Source: CAZHAC01 sp964383855
GTDB taxonomy: Bacteria; Chloroflexota; Dormibacteria; Dormibacterales; Dormibacteraceae
Assembly (NCBI GenBank): GCA_964383855.1
Contig: CAYLIP010000102.1
Span: forward strand, 1 to 5,148
DNA length: 5,148 nucleotides
Direction of reading: 5' to 3'
A program made the translations under genes and the position numbers. Positions 5,074-5,148 of the stretch are shown in pieces (position 1 is the first letter of the stretch; every line of letters begins with the position of its first letter). The notes under the pieces were generated by a model, which had not been told where the DNA came from, ran no database searches, and saw only the letters and a list, made by a program, of their open reading frames with translations.

Positions 5074-5111
5074 CGAGAACCTCTGATTCAAGTGGGGCTC
5101 AGGGCGGCCGC

Positions 5112-5135
5112 GGCTGTAGTTGTGGCTGTAGTCCA
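5112..5135 (+). repeat. Right copy of the 24-bp direct repeat
   Basis: This begins GGCTGTAGTTG and has a second GCTGTAGT unit 2 bases later, matching 124-147 in the same orientation with three differences. It lies 38 bases upstream of the minus-strand ABM-like gene start. About 4.99 kb separates the two copies. The function is unknown. Confidence 0.5.
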
Positions 5136-5148
5136 GCCACCACCCCGG

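Noticed and set aside
1..5148. CRISPR array, insertion sequence, rRNA or prophage genes
   Set aside because: No regularly spaced repeats, transposase, integrase or structural RNA sequence was found on either strand.

Overview
This is a GC-rich (roughly 60-65%) bacterial window. The codon use, the GTG and TTG starts, the probable leaderless promoters and the gene families (non-metal ArsR with SRPBCC, RibD-type reductase paralogues, a DUF5615/DUF433-type toxin-antitoxin pair, SnoaL proteins) suggest a soil actinobacterium, for example Thermoleophilia or Acidimicrobiia, or a Chloroflexota relative. The lineage is inference; no rRNA or other marker gene is present.

Layout. (a) 1-237: non-coding; holds one copy of a 24-bp sequence that recurs at the far end of the window, plus a hairpin after the toxin gene. 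(b) 238-1007, minus strand: an antitoxin-toxin operon, a ribbon-helix-helix/DUF433-like antitoxin followed with a 4-base overlap by a DUF5615 PIN-like toxin. (c) 1154-1615, plus strand: a small single-domain cupin with all metal ligands and a strong ribosome binding site. (d) 1616-1956: no intact gene, but the minus strand carries a frameshifted remnant of a RibD-type dihydrofolate-reductase-fold protein. (e) 1957-2778, plus strand: a protein of two tandem SnoaL/NTF2-like domains. (f) 2779-3015: a non-coding convergent gap with unusually ordered, mutually exclusive inverted repeats. (g) 3016-4595: a divergent stress or xenobiotic-type module. A RibD-type reductase reads left; an ArsR-family repressor, an AHSA1-type SRPBCC protein and a truncated second RibD-type reductase read right. 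Both directions start at one perfect 18-bp palindrome, TACAACCATATGGTTGTA, which includes the ArsR start codon. (h) 4596-5073: beyond the truncation point, a minus-strand frameshifted gene for a small ABM-like (dimeric alpha-beta barrel) protein, followed by a hairpin with a UUCG loop. (i) 5074-5148: its ribosome binding site, then the second copy of the 24-bp repeat.

How it fits together. The best-supported regulatory unit is the ArsR-controlled divergent cluster: the repressor probably binds the palindrome and shuts off itself, the SRPBCC protein and the reductase(s) at once. Three RibD-type sequences in 3 kb, one intact, one truncated and one frameshifted, plus a fourth broken gene, indicate an accessory region with repeated gene gain and decay. 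I do not see a clearly new multi-gene system. The most unusual signals are the operator that contains a start codon, the structured gap at 2899-2975 and the direct repeats at the two ends.
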